Both the position numbers and the translations under genes were made by a program. Shown piece by piece: positions 15,001-25,527 of a stretch of 64,000 bases of DNA. The stretch comes from Ulota crispa (lineage: Eukaryota; Streptophyta; Bryopsida; Orthotrichales; Orthotrichaceae): NCBI GenBank assembly GCA_963920765.1, contig OY987244.1, positions 23,354,358 to 23,418,357 on the forward strand. Direction: 5' to 3'. The notes beneath the pieces were generated by a model that saw only the letters and a list, made by a program, of their open reading frames with translations, made no database searches and was not told the DNA's origin. Position 1 is the first letter of the stretch, and every line of letters starts with the position of its first letter.

Positions 15001-17836
15001 ATAAAAGTTGCATTTCTTTTTACATATATTGGAAATGATGCACAGCTATGTTCTAAGAGGCTTTGTCTTTTCTTGCTACCTACTCAACCTTCCTAAGGGT
15101 TCTCTTGATGTAAAGCGCCTAAAGTCTAGAGCAAACAAATTCTATATCTTGACATCTTAAGAGAATAACATAGCATAGTGTGAAGTTCATTTGTCTTAGA
15201 TTTTTGTGGTGCAAGGTTCCATTTGGACATCATTAGGTGCTAGTGTTAGAACAAGGTGTTCTTATTTTTGTTTCCGCTGCTAGTCTACATAGAAGAGAAA
15301 ATCACAATCCTTGCTTAGGATAGCCGTGTGAACAAATTAAGAATACCAATATGCTTACGTGTACATGGGTGTTTTCACGATCCAAGAAGAAAGCAATTAG
15401 GAAAAATTAATGTTTGCACTTAATATTAGGAGTGGTAATAACAAAAGTATTCTTCAAAAGATTATCCAAATTTGTTCCCAAAACCCTTGGCTACTAACAC
15501 CACTGTGCCATCACCAAGTGCAAAGAAATGCTAGAAGGAGAACCTGTGGGTGAGACAATGAGCCTGATGAATTGTTCTTGTTCCGGTTCCTTGCGAAGAA
15601 TGTCAGCAGCAATAGGGTCAGGCTTGTGCATGCTATGGATGTCCCCTGGTATAGAGTGCGATCTTAATTTATTTGAGAGGGACTTCTCTGGGGGTGATTT
15701 ACTTGTGTCCACGTGCACATCTATTGTCGGTGACCTGGCCCTGATCATTGGCTCATCTTCCTACACATCATCCCCAAGCCATCACTTTAGTCACAAGTAC
15801 AAGCAAAAGAACAAGAAAACCCATAAATATGAACTCCAAAAAAACGTGTGCTTGGAAAGTTTCTATTTTATAGTGTGCTAAGTGGCTTTAGCGTAAAAGT
15901 TCATGATGTTTCAGCCACCAATGCTCTAAGTTCCTCAGCTTTTCCTCAAGCATTTTAAAATGGAACTTTCTCTACTTACAGGGTTCCAAGGGGTACAAAC
16001 TTGCAATTATATAATGCAATGAAATCCAAAGAACAAAAGTTGGTACTAAAATAATCGCACCTACATTATTCTTTGGAGAATGTATTATACAAATCTATCA
16101 TATGTAGGCTATAATTTTCTAAACATCTCAATGAGATATAGGATCCATTCATGTGGATTCAACTTTTGAATTGATCCAATAGATTATTAACAGCAAGAAA
16201 AAGAACTTGAGCCCATTTCAAGAATTCACAATTAAGAAGTGGTCAACATTTGTTTACAATCCCACTCCAAAAAATGCACAACACAATGGGAGAAAGTACA
16301 AGAACAACATTCTTCCTTATGGAAGGATAGGAGATTTTGAAACCTCTAATGTTGTAAAATCATTACTTTCAAGGAAGAGGCAAACTCAAAGCCTCTATTG
16401 TAGAATTGTGGGTTCCTACTTAGGACCAACTACCATGCTGCATTACAATTGGTCACAATGAACAATGTCTTTTGATTTTGGAAAACTCAGCACACTTCCA
16501 TGCACGGTTCCAAAACTCCTTTTCATTTCCGGAGTTCTGCTCTTAGTGAATAAGTATAAGAACAATTCAACGTTGGATAGACACATTCATTTCCCATAAA
16601 GTGAAGCAAACAAACTTGGACCCATGTAAGGACCACCATGAATGAAGAGTCCATTTGTTCAAGAGCCCCACACCAAAATGCACAACACCACAACGGGAGC
16701 AAGTACACAATGGCCACAAGTACATGATCCTGTGTGGTTAGAGGTGAGGAAAACCTTAAGCCTTTGGCGCAGCATGGTGGGCTCGGAGCGCAGCAGATTG
16801 TTGCCGCAAGCCAAGCGGACCATTCCATCGCCAACAATCTCGTCCGTGTCCACGTGCTGCGTGCAATCCGCCGTGGCATCGCTGTCCACGCCGGCCAACC
16901 CCATCACCTCGTCCATGATGTAGTTTTGCTCGTCCTCGTTTTGCAACACATGGTCCTCTTCATCGGACCCCTCCATGTCGGCGAACAGCGGCGACTTCGG
17001 AGTGGTGGGCCGAATCACGGGCACGTGACGCATCATCGGCGATGCATGGCACTGCCACGGCGCTGCTGCTGCCGCTGTTGACGAACTACTCGGCTGTGCA
17101 CCATTACCTGCCCCGCCCTCCACACGCAACATGCATACACAAAATTAGGATTTCCTACGTTTTCTTTCTTTCTCGTTGCTTAATACTCGATTCTGCAATG
17201 TATACATCTACTGCTCTTCCTCTGCATGTTGACGCCGTTGTGGAAATATCTGAAAACACGTCATTGTGTAGAAATCCATGGATGACCTAAAGATCCCAAC
17301 TCACAAAACTGCAGAAATCTGTTACGATGTGATAGTTGGGAGCTGGTCTGTGATAGAGATTGCCCTTGAATTATGCCGTTCACACAGATTAGGGTTTATT
17401 TGGCACAATCGCAGTAACGGACGTGCTGTAGACTAAACTGCAAACCCTAAAATGCACACACACCGTCTTGATGTGTTTGAACTCGTGGGAGCCATGCGGG
17501 CATGTTATTGATGGCACTGAACGAGTCTTCGTTGTCAGCGATGGACGGGAACGGCGACTGGGACGAAGCAGCAGCATGGCACGCATTAGCTGCAGCTGCG
17601 AAGGCGTTGCGGGCATGTGGATTCGCAGCGTCGTCGTGGCGACTGCCGTTGTTGTGCAGACGGGCAATCCTTTTGGCCCGTTTCACTCGTCTTCTCCGAT
17701 TCAGTTCCTCCAACTCCAGGCGTGTTTGCATCTGCTCCAAGATTCTCATGTGCACCAAATACGCCGATGCAGCGGCGAAGCCCGCCCCCACTATGGCTCC
17801 TAGTAGCACCCACGCCTTTGCGCTTGCATCCTCCAT
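51..17836 (-). CDS. AMPD: AMP deaminase, FAC1-like, complete 19-exon gene
   Basis: Deaminates AMP to IMP plus ammonia in purine nucleotide balance; the plant enzyme is membrane-anchored through its N-terminus. Exons, minus strand from 5' to 3': 17464-17836, 16755-17107, 15544-15760, 12618-12811, 9803-9854, 9056-9183, 7924-8118, 7358-7425, 7069-7211, 6510-6571, 6012-6125, 4778-4918, 4336-4488, 4096-4149, 3433-3543, 2796-2969, 1840-1920, 876-974, 51-122. They sum to 2784 nt in one phase (927 residues), and every junction is GT-AG. The N-terminus has a hydrophobic anchor (about residues 8-28) followed by an Arg-rich stretch. Catalytic motifs are intact: VDTHVHH gives zinc ligands His473 and His475, RPHSGE gives His746, and STDDPLQ gives Asp823. 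The His746 to Asp823 spacing of 77 matches Arabidopsis His659 to Asp736. The first ATG in frame is at 17836; a TTG lies further upstream. No frameshift or premature stop was seen, so I infer a working gene. Weakest points are the exact ends of exons 1, 2 and 7. Confidence 0.96.
1397..1630. mobile_element. TTAA-flanked piggyBac-like MITE in AMPD intron 17
   Basis: The element ends in CCCCTAAAGGACCAAG and its complement CTTGGTCCTTTTAGGG, bounded by TTTA at the left and TTAA at the right. The interior resembles the copies at 20054-20283 and 53625-53858 (for example a shared stretch around ACATTTGAGATCAACAAAG). The TTAA target and CCC start suggest the piggyBac superfamily, but with no transposase in view that is inference. 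Confidence 0.7.
4919..6011 (-). other. AMPD intron 11, almost filled by a large foldback
   Basis: This intron separates the exon ending WLIQ from the exon starting LPRLY. It contains the 5045-5922 palindrome, leaving only short flanks of unique sequence around the splice sites. Confidence 0.85.
5045..5922. mobile_element. Foldback element family FB-1, copy A (878 bp)
   Basis: The outer ends are inverse complements: GTACTATGGCCTCCAAGCTAG at the left and its reverse complement at the right. The arms stay complementary for roughly 400 bases each with scattered mismatches, around a loop near 5460-5570. The arm core (a run around ATTTTTGAGATTTGATTGCATGG) recurs at 14280-14580, 38440-39170 and 51890-52790. 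No coding capacity is visible. It sits inside AMPD intron 11. Confidence 0.85.
8466..8719. mobile_element. MITE family M1 copy in AMPD intron 6
   Basis: Terminal inverted repeats of nearly 30 bases start CACCATATTCGTTAAATTGG and end with their complement. The interior is shared with copies at 13008-13251 and 21586-21837, including a central GGTGATCACC motif. Length is about 254 bp with no open frame of note. Confidence 0.8.
11180..11357. mobile_element. MITE family M2 copy in AMPD intron 4
   Basis: The ends read ACAATGATGCCTGGATAAGG and CCTTATCCAAGCACCATTGT, an inverted repeat of about 30 bases. A longer relative lies at 26531-26881. Confidence 0.7.
12121..12438. mobile_element. Hairpin MITE family FB-2, copy in AMPD intron 4
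   Basis: The outer arms are GGGAAAATTTCAAGGATATC-like, with the complement at the right. The inner arms carry GTGACATGCACAACAAAA and its complement around a small loop. Almost the whole 0.32 kb folds on itself. The same family occurs at 26888, 36398, 54372, 54699, 57798, 58145 and 60553. Confidence 0.8.
13008..13251. mobile_element. MITE family M1 copy in AMPD intron 3
   Basis: Closely related to 8466-8719: same terminal TTAATTTGGGAAAAAC, same interior (GAGCCACTAAGATTTTTTCC) and same GGTGATCACC centre. The left end is slightly decayed (CTTATTC instead of CCATATT). Confidence 0.78.
13794..14106. mobile_element. MITE family M3 copy in AMPD intron 3
   Basis: Starts GTAGGAGCACCCATGAGCGT and ends GCTTATGGGTGCTCCTAC, an inverted repeat of about 20 bases. 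The interior matches 44332-44648 in opposite orientation (shared blocks around CAAATTATAGGATC and GTGAACATGAAATC). Confidence 0.78.
14280..14580. mobile_element. Single arm of foldback family FB-1
   Basis: This stretch matches one arm of the 5045-5922 palindrome (ACCAAAATCCTATTTTTGG, then GATGAATTTTTGAGATTT) but no opposite arm follows. It is a solo or truncated arm within AMPD intron 3. Confidence 0.65.
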
Positions 17837-17854
17837 GCTCGGATGTTCCAAGGA

Positions 17855-17870
17855 CCTAACCCTAACCCTA
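17855..17870 (-). promoter_or_regulatory. Telobox-like repeat in the AMPD 5' leader
   Basis: Two and a half copies of CCTAAC lie 19-34 bases upstream of the AMPD start codon, reading TTAGGG repeats on the coding strand. Teloboxes (AAACCCTAA) are known near the 5' ends of many plant genes. This copy has the TTAGGG register rather than the usual plant TTTAGGG. A regulatory role is inference only. Confidence 0.35.
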
Positions 17871-18163
17871 GTCAGCTGTACAACATCAATATTCCATTGT
17901 AAAATTTGAAGTCTTTGATGTAGCTCACACCAAGTGTGGCTGGTCTTTGTTTGCTAACAACGGTTTGGCTAATCAGTATCATATTTCATAATAGAGTACG
18001 AATGTGTCGTTTCTTGGTTGGGATTTGCATTCCGTTGTTTTGGTAAAGCCCCTGACCTGCCTGGTTAGAGAATTTTATTAACAAAAGATTTGGGGGTCAT
18101 AAAGATACGTGACTTTGAAATGAGCAAAGTTTTGACAGGGGAAACTAAGGAGGCTAGCAACAG

Positions 18164-18570
18164 TTGGAAAGGGCGCAGCAACAACATCCAGACATCGGTT
18201 GTGATTTGAGTTTTTCCTTGCAGGTTTGGAAAATTGGTGTTGATGATGAAGAGTTTGAAACCCTTGTCGCCGTGATTGAAGGTTGCTTGCCATGGCCATT
18301 GCAGGTGCAAAACAGAGTGGGGAAGGGGAAGGGGAGGATTGTGTGAGGGCTGTATGTTTCTATCTTGGATCTGAAGCCAAGGGTGTTGCAGTTAGGTTAG
18401 CCATGTGCACCGCAGCTTTGGGAACCCCCATTTGCTTGCATGAGAATGGAGTCTCTTGGTTGATTCCAAGTGGGTTGAAAAGTCACCCCTTTACAATAGG
18501 GAATTTCAAAGTTCCGGGAATACCAAAACTTTTGAGGGAGCGCCTCTCGCAGAATCGACAGTTTTCTTGA
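18164..18570 (+). pseudogene. Unrecognised coding-like segment split by a 23-nt GT...AG insertion
   Basis: I do not recognise this protein. Frame one, after a good acceptor-like TTTTTCCTTGCAG ending at 18223, reads VWKIGVDDEEFETLVAVIE. Frame two reads on to the stop near 18570 and includes CFYLGSEAKGVAVRLAMCTA and SWLIPSGLKSHPFTIGNF. Removing 18282-18304, which begins GT and ends AG, joins the two in phase into about 110 residues. The segment is GC-richer than its surroundings and divergent to AMPD, whose start is about 330 bases away. It may be the last exon or exons of a small gene with unseen upstream exons, or a decayed copy. No upstream first exon was found between 17836 and 18164. Confidence 0.35.
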
Positions 18571-18585
18571 GTAAAAACAAAAACA

Positions 18586-19029
18586 TTACCATGCAAGTTT
18601 GCAATTTGGCATGAAAACAATCAAACGGTTATAGTACACATCAAGATCTACAGAAACCTTCACCAAAGCTTCGAACCCCCTCTTGCAAGAATTGAGCAGA
18701 AAAGCCAAGAAAGTTCTAACTGAATATAGGGTTTCTATGTTTGAAACCATTGCAAGAAATAAGGATTCTTCTCTTGCAAAGAGAGGCAAAAAAAAATTGT
18801 GCCAAAGACAATAGGTTTTGTTGAGAAAGAGTACAGGTTTGAAATCCCCTACATAATCCTTCATCAAAAATGATTTTTCCTTCACCAAAAATGATTTGTG
18901 GACACCCAATTCTATCTCTTTATTTGCAATTAGTTTGTGGACATAATTGTCATATTCTTCTAGAGACTTATTATACCACTTGGATTTGGGAGGTTTTACA
19001 TTAAATACAAGTAATCTTTCAATAGTCAA
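18586..19029 (-). other. Unrecognised open frame of 147 codons
   Basis: Open from a TTG at 19029 to a stop at 18586. The first ATG is well inside, so if real it would be an exon rather than a complete gene. The residue mix (Lys/Glu-rich N-half, Phe/Leu-rich C-half) is not obviously random, but no family is recognisable and no splice partners are evident. It could be a fragment of a mobile element. The remainder, 19030-20050, shows nothing I can interpret. Confidence 0.15.
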
Positions 19030-20053
19030 AGAGGACCTAGTGAAACCTAAAGCTTAATTTTCAAATATGTGTGTCCTGAATTTCATTATGTTAACACAAG
19101 TCTGTATAATAAAGTTGAAGAGATAGGTGTCATCCAAACATGTGACTTTTAAGAACGTGAGATATTTTAAGCAATATTTAAATTATACTTTACTGTAATA
19201 TTTTTAACAGGGTAGGTCAAATTAAAATTTGATCATGCAAACTATGGATGGGTTTTGATGGATTATATTCAAGAAAATTCGGAGTTCTTACCAATAGCCA
19301 ATTTTGATACAAAGCTGCCTGTGACATCTTTGTGACTGCAAAGTTACTATATGATACAGGACATTTACACTAACCTCATTTTTGTTTTAAATATATAAAA
19401 AACGCACTTTCAACTGAAACGTATGGATAAAAGTTCAAAATCATACTAAAATAACATCAATCCACACTAATTGCACAGAAGAGAGTACCTCGATTTGTAT
19501 GTAGAGGTGTGGACAAAAAGATCCACTCCTCATTCAAACCCTTCCAAAATAATCAATTTTTCATCAAATCTAAAATCAATTACACATTTTAAAAGCCTAT
19601 AAAGGGGGACAATTTGCATTAAATTTTGAAAAGTAGACTATTCCAATTCCATGCTTTTAACTCATGTCAAGTGTAGTTTTGCACCATCAAATATGCAATT
19701 TTCAACAACTTTTAGTCTTCCACCAACAATTTTTTTAGCTTTTAACTACCTTTTAGAGTTTAAAATTGCATCAACTCAAGCAAGCCTCTTGTAGATAGAA
19801 AGAAGACACAATGCACTAAAATTTGACATGAATCAAATTAGGATAATTATTAATAAAAAATCATTAAACAAAAGCATGATTAAAATGCTTTTAAAATCAC
19901 TACAAGTCCACCATCAATCTAAATCCAATACATTCTCACCCTATTATTAGAGCTTTCAACAAATCTAGTTTTAAATTTAGTGAAGCACTAATTGCGTGAG
20001 AGGGGTGTGATTGAGGAGTGCATCTTTTTGTCGCGACCTCTATAACTACCATT

Positions 20054-20283
20054 TTAACCCCTAAACGTTAGAACAACCCTTTGCGACCAGTACAATACGG
20101 CATATTTTCTTTGTATTTGGAATGGATCCTTACCTCTACTACATTTGAGATCAACAAAGAAGTTGGAATATAGATAAATGCGATTCGACAAAGCTATTTG
20201 AGATCCAAGTTAAAATTTCTTATTGGTAGCAAATGCCAAATATATGGCACCGTATATACAGCCCTTCTGACGTTTAGGGTTAA
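20054..20283. mobile_element. TTAA-flanked piggyBac-like MITE, intergenic
   Basis: A perfect TTAA lies on each side, with ends CCCCTAAACGTTAGAA and TTCTGACGTTTAGGG. The interior is collinear with 1397-1630. Length is 230 bp. Confidence 0.75.
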
Positions 20284-20989
20284 TCATATACAATTGATCC
20301 CCACAAAATGGCAAGGAAAAAAATGTAAGAAAGCTAGATCTACTCCTACAAAAATGGAGAAAGCTCAAGGCTTTCCAAGTGCTAAAAAATAATCTGCAAC
20401 TGCCAATTTGAGAACTCACAAATTACAACGTTTTCCTGTCCTATTTCTCAATTCCTGTGTGCTCAGGACTCGAGGAACACATGCTTTTCAAACATCATCA
20501 CCCTTCAAAAAAGTCCATGGCCCAGCAGCTGTTCCAATCCTGCACTCCCCATTCAAAACAAGAGTTAAATCCAGTTACATAAAGATTCCAACTTTAGCAT
20601 AGAAAAGAAGATTCCAAGTTTCTATTTGGAAGTAAAAAAATCCATCTTGTGACTTAAAACCTGTGTTTGCTTTCAATTAATACACTTCACCAAAAAAACA
20701 CATTACAACTTCAATAACTTAATTAGACTAAGAGCTCTGTCAGCTGTTCTGAATAACATATCAAGCCCATACTCTGAACAAAAACTTCTTGCATGCAGTG
20801 TCCGGGGAGATCTTCAGCTTCACCGGCAAAAATCTGGCATTTCTCATTTACAACTGGTATTTTGAGTGCATGAAGCAGCTATTGTGTATATTTTATATTA
20901 TAATTACAGGTTTTTTGAAAATCTGGTTAGTTTTTATCCAATAGATTCAAAATTCGACCGGTTGTTTGCCATTTCATTCAAATGACTTT

Positions 20990-23900
20990 CTATCGTTCTT
21001 TGGATCTCCCTACTCCTTGCTTGCATCTGTAATGAACTAGTTATCTAGAGGCTCAAGAAGGTTATTGGACATAATGTCAAGTTCTTGTATATTATGACAA
21101 ATACTCAATTCATGTACTTTTGGTTGAATTGAGGGCTCAACAACAGGCTTATACGGCTTATGTGGTACAATAGATAACGGGTCAAGAACTATACGAAGGT
21201 TAGTTGGTTATTGGACACAACTAGGACGCAGGCAACTTGCAATATTCACGGAGGGTTATGGCATATAGTCCTTGAACACATGTCCAAGTAGATTACTCCA
21301 ATTCAGTAAGCTGCTTTGTCCAAGGCAAACCAGTTTTAAGAATGAAAGATAAGACGCACAATGTGCCTCCAAGACAAAATTGGGAAGAAAAAATTACCTC
21401 CAAAACCCAACGCCCAATCGTAAACTCATGAGGAGGGTTAAACCCACCCAAACCCCTACAAGGCCCCAATCCCAAGGCATGGACAGAAGAACTGCAGCGG
21501 AAGGGACTGCAACAAAAAGCTGCAAAGCAAGACACACACAAACGGGTTATTACTACGGGTTTCCATTCTTAAAGAAAGGTGTGAACACCATATTAAGTAA
21601 TCTAGGAAAAATGGTACTTTTTGGGACTTTTGAAGGTTTTAGGTGATCACCTAGAACCAAGCTCCAGCATTTTTTGGGTACACGTGTCCTCACTTGAGAG
21701 AAGGAATTTGTGAGGGAAAAAATCTTAGTGGCTCAAACTGAATCTGATACCTTTGAATCTGGTTTAAGGTAACTTTTTGGGTTTTAGGTGAAGTACAAAA
21801 TGGTACCTCCCTTTTTCCCAGATTACTTAATATGGTGTTTGTGGATTTACTTATGGATATAAAATTTGGACTCATTTAGAATAGAAATGCTCACCATTGA
21901 GTAAGCTGCAAAAGCAAAGTCCGATGCTCCATAATGAAGGCCATCAAACACAAACGCTAATGAATTGATAGGTTGTGTTGCAGCCACAAACTGCACAGCC
22001 AAACAAATATTGCTGTTATTCCCACAAAGCCCCTCTCTATTTTGTTGTAGGAAAAATCATGATGCGTAAGTGCATTACTAGAAAACACGCTACTATAGGT
22101 TACTGACATACAATTTAACCTAGGTTGTCATGTTGGGTGGGTTGGGGTGATTGGGCGTGCCTTGGTGGGTGCGGACGGACAAACCACCCCGGTCTCTTAT
22201 ACGGTTGAACAAATTAGGGTTTTGAATACAAAAATATGCTCAAAATCCATAAACGTGTCAAGTACTTGAATGAATGATTTGACATTGGGTAGGCAACTAA
22301 GCAAACAGGGCTGAAAATAGAGCTCAGCCAAGACATTTGACCAGAACGTCATATCGTACTGAACCTCCAAGACAGAAGAATCAGTAGGGTTCAGAGTTTA
22401 GATGAAGTATAGCATACCGGAATGAGACCCTTGATAAGATACAAAACGTCAGCATCGGTACTGAATACTTTGGAGAATGCAGGCATGGTTGCTCCCAACA
22501 ACGCTGCTATCACTAATCCAAACAAAAATCCAATCTGCAATGGCATGTTCAAGTCAGTGCATTAGTAGCCAGCCAGCAGGAAGGAAGGAAGGAAGGAGGA
22601 AGGATGGAAGGGAAGGTTACCAACTTCCAAAATTCAATGCAGAAACATACTTCTTGTGTATTTTTTTAAAAGTGAACATCGACAAAAAGGGTCCTTATTG
22701 CACTAACAAACGCATGATACACTTTCACATCAGTTGATACCTCCCACAGCTTGTTAGAGTTTCAGAAAAGCAAACCTGTAAAATCCGAAAAGATGCCTCC
22801 TGGACACGCTTGTACTCAAACTTGGCAAAGGCAGTAGCAATTATGGCCTGCATTCAAACACATCAACATAAGAGCCCGGTATCGCTGACCTGAGAAGGAG
22901 AGAGATAGAGAAGGTTGTGGGGAGAGAGAGTGAGAGTAACAAACCTGCCCAGCCAAAGCAATGGAATCGGAAAGCAAGGATGCTGCAAGCCAGATTTGCA
23001 AGCAGATTTGATGGGCAGCCATATGAAGAGCGCCTTGCCTTGCAGCCATTGATGTTGCCAACGTCATCAGGAACAAAATAGCTGTAGTTCTCACCAGCAG
23101 ATATCCACCTGCCGCACCACCACCTCCACGTCAGCAAAGGTAGCGGACACTAAACCTGTTCCACAGTCCTACAGTGAACTCCCAAAAGGCACTCCTACGT
23201 ACTACAGAATGTCCAAAAAACGCGCAAACAGTATCCTCAACTTAAGATATAACCATATCAGTGCAACAAAAAAGTGATGGAAGGCTGGTGAGCAGGAGGA
23301 GGTTTAGGGTTACCGGATTTCAAGAATCGACTCAGTCGCAAGTCTTCCATACGAGGAGGCAGTAAGGTAACCTTGAGAGCCAAGGCCCAGAGTAGCAACC
23401 CTAGAATTACATACCTGCCACAGCAACAACGTCCCGGTAAACACAAATAAAACTTGTGTAACAAAAGCAAAAAAACAAAAAGAATAGAAAGAAACAAAAA
23501 TCACAACTTGAGCTGAAAGGAAGCTATGGTTCGTGTCAAAGCAACCATTCAAGCACTTACTGTGAGACAATTGTCGCAATGGCAGCCCCGGTTACACCGA
23601 ACTTCAACACAAATATCAAAATAGGGTCCAAAACAATGTTGACAACGTTTCCTGCCACTGCAATCAGGACACCCACAGGGAACGATGAGCATACGAAGAA
23701 ACGCAGAACTCTGATCAGCACAAACGTGGTATAATGGAATAAGGATTTTAGGCGGCTGGAGCAACTTACTAGTCACATAAAGTGGGGTTTTGGTATCCTT
23801 GAAACCTCGGAAAACACCCTGAATTGCCAAAGCCACCACCACAGCTGGAGCACCAAACGCTCTCCACATCAAATACTGCGAAGCTGGTTGTCTCATGGGC

Positions 23901-25527
23901 GACGACTGTGATTTCCAAGGCACACACATTACCAGTCAGCAACAATCCCAAATGTGGTTTTCACAGTTGCTAAAAACACTGCTGAATGTGAAAAAAATCA
24001 AATGTAACACTGGTATTGCATGAGATACGCTACCAAGGAGCCACGGCCACTCTAAATTGCACAAGCCAAAGCATCAAGCTATACGCAACAAGTCTAATAT
24101 TTTGAACCAACATCGTGTGCAAGATACCAAGTTTCAAACAATTCGTTTCAATTCTAACAACTTGTGACATACTTGAGGTAAAACAAATCCCAATATCCAC
24201 CATCTCAAAGAGGTAGTTTCAGATCATTTTTAAAATGCCACATAGGTGCTCTTGATACTTGGATTACTATGGAGAAACCTCAAAAGTAAATGACTTTTGC
24301 GCAAATCTAAATGTAGCATATCTTGCAATTTAAAGCAGCTCTGAGAAACATTTAGAGGTAGTAAAAAAAGAGAGACAGAGTGACAAGAGGCGCACCTTAT
24401 CAACTCCCATCACAGATAAAATAGGTCCTGCCAGAAACGTAAGAATCAAAGCTTCTCCCACCCCAAGGAGTGTTCCCAGAACGAGAGCGGATGAAACCGA
24501 AGGAAGACACGGCTTTTCGTTAGGCATCTTTGCTACTGCAGCTTCCGTGCACTCTTCAGTCCCGTTCAAAGCTGCAAAGGAAAAAACAAAACATACAGGC
24601 AAGCAAACAATCAAACAAGGCTGTTTGGGATTGCGCATGGCGGAAATATGTCCCCATTCACACCAAAAAAAGCACTTTTCGACAAGTGCTTGCAGCAACG
24701 ACCTTCCATTGATAGTAGCCCTTGCAGCTCCACGGGTGCTTCAGTGAAAACCTCCGCGTCTGACGCGTCCTCCGCAACAAACGAGGTAGTCACGTTCAAA
24801 AGTGGCAGGTTGAACATCTTGGATACTAGATTGAAGACTGAAATGGACACACCCACTGCTCCCAGCTCCACTGGCCCTGATGCACATTTAATCTCAGTCC
24901 ACGTTAGAATTCAACATAGTTACTGAAACTGAATCTCTGATCAAGCTGCCATAATCCCAACAACAACCTTTTTTTAATAAAATTCATTATTTCAAAAACT
25001 TTGTCCCTTGACAATGCTATCTAAGCGTTTCTGAAATAGTTTAATTTTGCTGAAAATGCTGTAAATGATGTTTCACACTTGTTTACATGCAGGATCTCAG
25101 AGAAGGAATCTAAAGGTATTTGTATGAATACCTATGTGTCCAATGAACGCAGTATCTACCAACGAGGCAAGAGGGTCAGATGCCAGAGCCACAAGTGCTG
25201 GTAATGCGATGACAGCAATCTCCACACCAAGCTCGTCCGCCTTGGCGACATTGCTGAGGAGCCAACAGTGCAGCAACAAAGTCAGACATCAGGTAAATAT
25301 CACGATAAATCAAGAGAAATCACGAGAAACACGAGGTCCAAGTAACAGTGGCTCTCAATACTCAAACCAAAAGGTCTGCATCGGCAAAATGCCTAACCAG
25401 GTGTTAGATTTTTTTCCCCTCACCGTAAATTCTCGAAAAGTCCACCGAGAGAGTGTCCAGGTTTGTGTATAAGCGAGCTCTCTGTCTCACTGGGAGACCT
25501 AACACTCAAAGAAGTCAAGGAGTTCAT
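20990..25527 (-). CDS. DTX44: MATE-family efflux transporter, DTX44-like
   Basis: A multi-antimicrobial extrusion transporter with about 12 membrane helices; relatives move organic acids or other small solutes, and DTX44 itself is predicted to be plastidial. Exons, minus strand: 25424-25527, 25132-25253, 24703-24876, 24396-24571, 23770-23905, 23561-23657, 23314-23414, 22945-23108, 22776-22847, 22418-22534, 21895-21990, 21398-21519, and a weak terminal 20990-21026. The sum is 1518 nt in phase (505 residues). Family landmarks are SDPLASLVDTAFIGHIG, LPLLNVTTSFVAEDASD, QGVFRGFKDTKTPLYVT and LDGLHYG-like FDGLHYGASDFAF. The start at 25527 is the first ATG after an in-frame stop. The N-terminal leader is short and Ser-rich (about 45 residues before the first helix), so a plastid transit peptide is uncertain. 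The loop after AYSM is some residues shorter than expected, and the last exon does not resemble the family tail. Exons 1-12 are firm. Confidence 0.9.
21586..21837. mobile_element. MITE family M1 copy in a MATE intron
   Basis: Ends CACCATATTAAGTAATCTAG and the complement. The interior is the inverse of 8466-8719 and keeps GGTGATCACC. It fills most of the intron between the penultimate pair of firm exons (21520-21894). Confidence 0.8.
22577..22615. repeat. GGAA-rich purine microsatellite in a MATE intron
   Basis: A run of degenerate AGGA/GGAA units on the plus strand, a CT-rich tract in the transcript, 40-80 bases downstream of the exon ending at 22534 in plus coordinates. Confidence 0.6.

Noticed and set aside
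16523..16879. Extra frames overlapping 16.5-17.3 kb
   Set aside because: Shadows of AMPD exon 2 in other frames; only one frame joins its neighbours in phase.
21293..21541. Minus frame ending KTGLPWTKQLTELE as MATE exon
   Set aside because: Most of it is the wrong frame for exon 12, which in the correct frame reads MPWDWGLVGVWVGLTLLMSL; only the tail resembles the family, and it has no acceptor.
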